This document shows positions 5,559 to 5,967 of a stretch of DNA of 5,967 nucleotides, in pieces. The first letter of the stretch is position 1; each line of letters starts with the position of its first letter. This stretch comes from Leptofilum sp965368765 (GTDB lineage: Bacteria; Chloroflexota; Anaerolineae; Promineifilales; Promineifilaceae). The translations under genes and the position numbers were made by a program. The stretch lies in contig CBDUOF010000368.1 of assembly GCA_965368765.1 (NCBI GenBank), positions 1 to 5,967 of the forward strand, read 5' to 3'. Below the pieces are notes generated by a model. It had not been told where the DNA came from. It made no database searches and saw nothing but the letters and a program-made list of their open reading frames with translations.

Positions 5559-5967
5559 GTACGTCGTTGAAACCTGCCAAACCAGACCAGCAAAGCGACC
5601 AACAACAAAGCGAGCGCAATCCCCACGGCGGCAACGGCCGTCATGCCACCCTGGTTAAACACAGCACCCGTTCCCAGGCTACCGACACCTGTTGCCAACG
5701 AGACCAGCACTTCACTTGCACCTTGCGCCCGGGCACGTTCCCCTGTGGCCAACGCATCAGACAGTAAGGAAGAGCCAGCGATGAAGCAAAAATTCCAGCC
5801 CAGACCCAGCAAAAAGAGGGCAACGGCCAGGTTCGGCACGGCGACGGACAGCGGCGTTAAGATGCCCGCCACAATCAAGATCGCAGAACCTGCCACGATG
5901 AGTGGAATACGGCCGTATCGATCAATCAGCCAGCCCGTTAGGCTGGATAAGCCAAACATACCCAGCG
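5546..5967 (-). CDS. Major facilitator superfamily transporter, C-terminal 139 codons, cut by window edge
   Basis: This is the last third of an MFS permease, an inner-membrane secondary transporter. The fragment starts with SSLTGWLIDRYGRIPLIVAG, containing the G-x-x-x-DR-x-GR loop motif of the family, here most likely the loop between helices 8 and 9. Hydrophobic segments follow that fit TM9 (LIVAGSAILIVAGILTPL), TM10 (LAVALFLLGLGWNFCFIAG), TM11 (ASEVLVSLATGVGSLGTGAVF) and TM12 (VAAVGIALALLLVALLVWF), ending in a short basic tail. The LGLGWNF segment and the following ERARAQG loop resemble a common bacterial MFS group often annotated as drug exporters, but the substrate cannot be read from this part. 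The frame stays open to the right edge, so the internal Met at 5959 is not the start. The gene converges on the lipoprotein gene with a 79-bp gap. Confidence 0.9.
   Translation of the reverse strand, partial: LGMFGLSSLTGWLIDRYGRIPLIVAGSAILIVAGILTPLSVAVPNLAVALFLLGLGWNFCFIAGSSLLSDALATGERARAQGASEVLVSLATGVGSLGTGAVFNQGGMTAVAAVGIALALLLVALLVWFGRFQRRTVPT

Larger units (their letters stand above)
335..5916. repeat. Dispersed palindrome ACGGCCGT, 11 exact copies (highly iterated palindrome)
   Basis: Exact copies start at 335, 1659, 1693, 2214, 2584, 2901, 3250, 4456, 4597, 5634 and 5909. One-mismatch copies that keep the CGGCCG core start at 447, 1852, 2181, 2615 and 4127. About 0.1 exact copies are expected by chance in this length. 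Of the 22 bases flanking the exact copies 20 are A or T, so the working consensus is WACGGCCGTW. Nine copies are in five different genes and two in the aconitase-RAM intergenic region. Coding copies use all three phases: Thr-Ala-Val (335, 2584, 4456, 4597, 5634), Gly-Arg (2214, 3250, 5909) and Arg-Pro (2901). This argues for a DNA-level cause. The entry marks the span of the family, not a continuous element. Confidence 0.85.

Noticed and set aside
1..5967. Search for CRISPR arrays, tRNA or rRNA genes, insertion sequences, toxin-antitoxin or other defence genes
   Set aside because: No regularly spaced repeats, RNA gene signatures, transposase motifs or terminal inverted repeats were seen. Apart from the iterated palindrome, the window is explained by ordinary genes.

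Overview
The window looks like an ordinary chromosomal stretch of a free-living bacterium with moderate GC. It is most likely a member of Chloroflexota (Anaerolineae or a relative). That placement is an inference from a lipoprotein with a long Thr/Pro/Ser (TPT-type) linker, a CitB/AcnA-type aconitase and a short stand-alone Lrp/AsnC ligand-binding protein; no rRNA or other marker gene is present to confirm it. All gene starts have purine-rich Shine-Dalgarno sequences about 6 nt upstream.

Layout. 1-1584 (minus): N-terminal 528 codons of aconitase A, running off the left edge. 1585-1748: divergent intergenic region with a clear TATAAT box for aconitase and a 13-bp inverted repeat. 1749-2027 (plus): 92-aa stand-alone RAM (Lrp/AsnC ligand-binding) protein. 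2028-2108: convergent gap with a nested hairpin. 2109-2729 (minus): flavin reductase-like FMN-binding protein. 2809-3789 (minus): HD-domain phosphohydrolase, 79 bp upstream of the flavoprotein gene and possibly cotranscribed with it. 3790-3924: divergent promoter region. 3925-5466 (plus): predicted three-part lipoprotein (OB-like domain, TPT linker, two PPC-like beta domains). 5467-5545: convergent gap. 5546-5967 (minus): C-terminal part of an MFS transporter, running off the right edge. No gene-free stretch exceeds 300 bp.

The genes do not form one recognisable pathway. Aconitase is central carbon metabolism, the RAM protein is probably a small effector-binding or regulatory protein, and the others are a soluble flavoprotein, a nucleotide phosphohydrolase candidate, a surface lipoprotein and an exporter-like permease.

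The most striking signal is not a gene. The palindrome ACGGCCGT occurs 11 times exactly in 5,967 bp, where about 0.1 is expected by chance. It is almost always flanked by A/T, lies on all three codon phases and in intergenic DNA, and reaches five of the six genes, with a one-mismatch copy in the sixth. It resembles the HIP1 highly iterated palindrome of cyanobacteria but has a different sequence. I saw no defence, mobile or CRISPR system.
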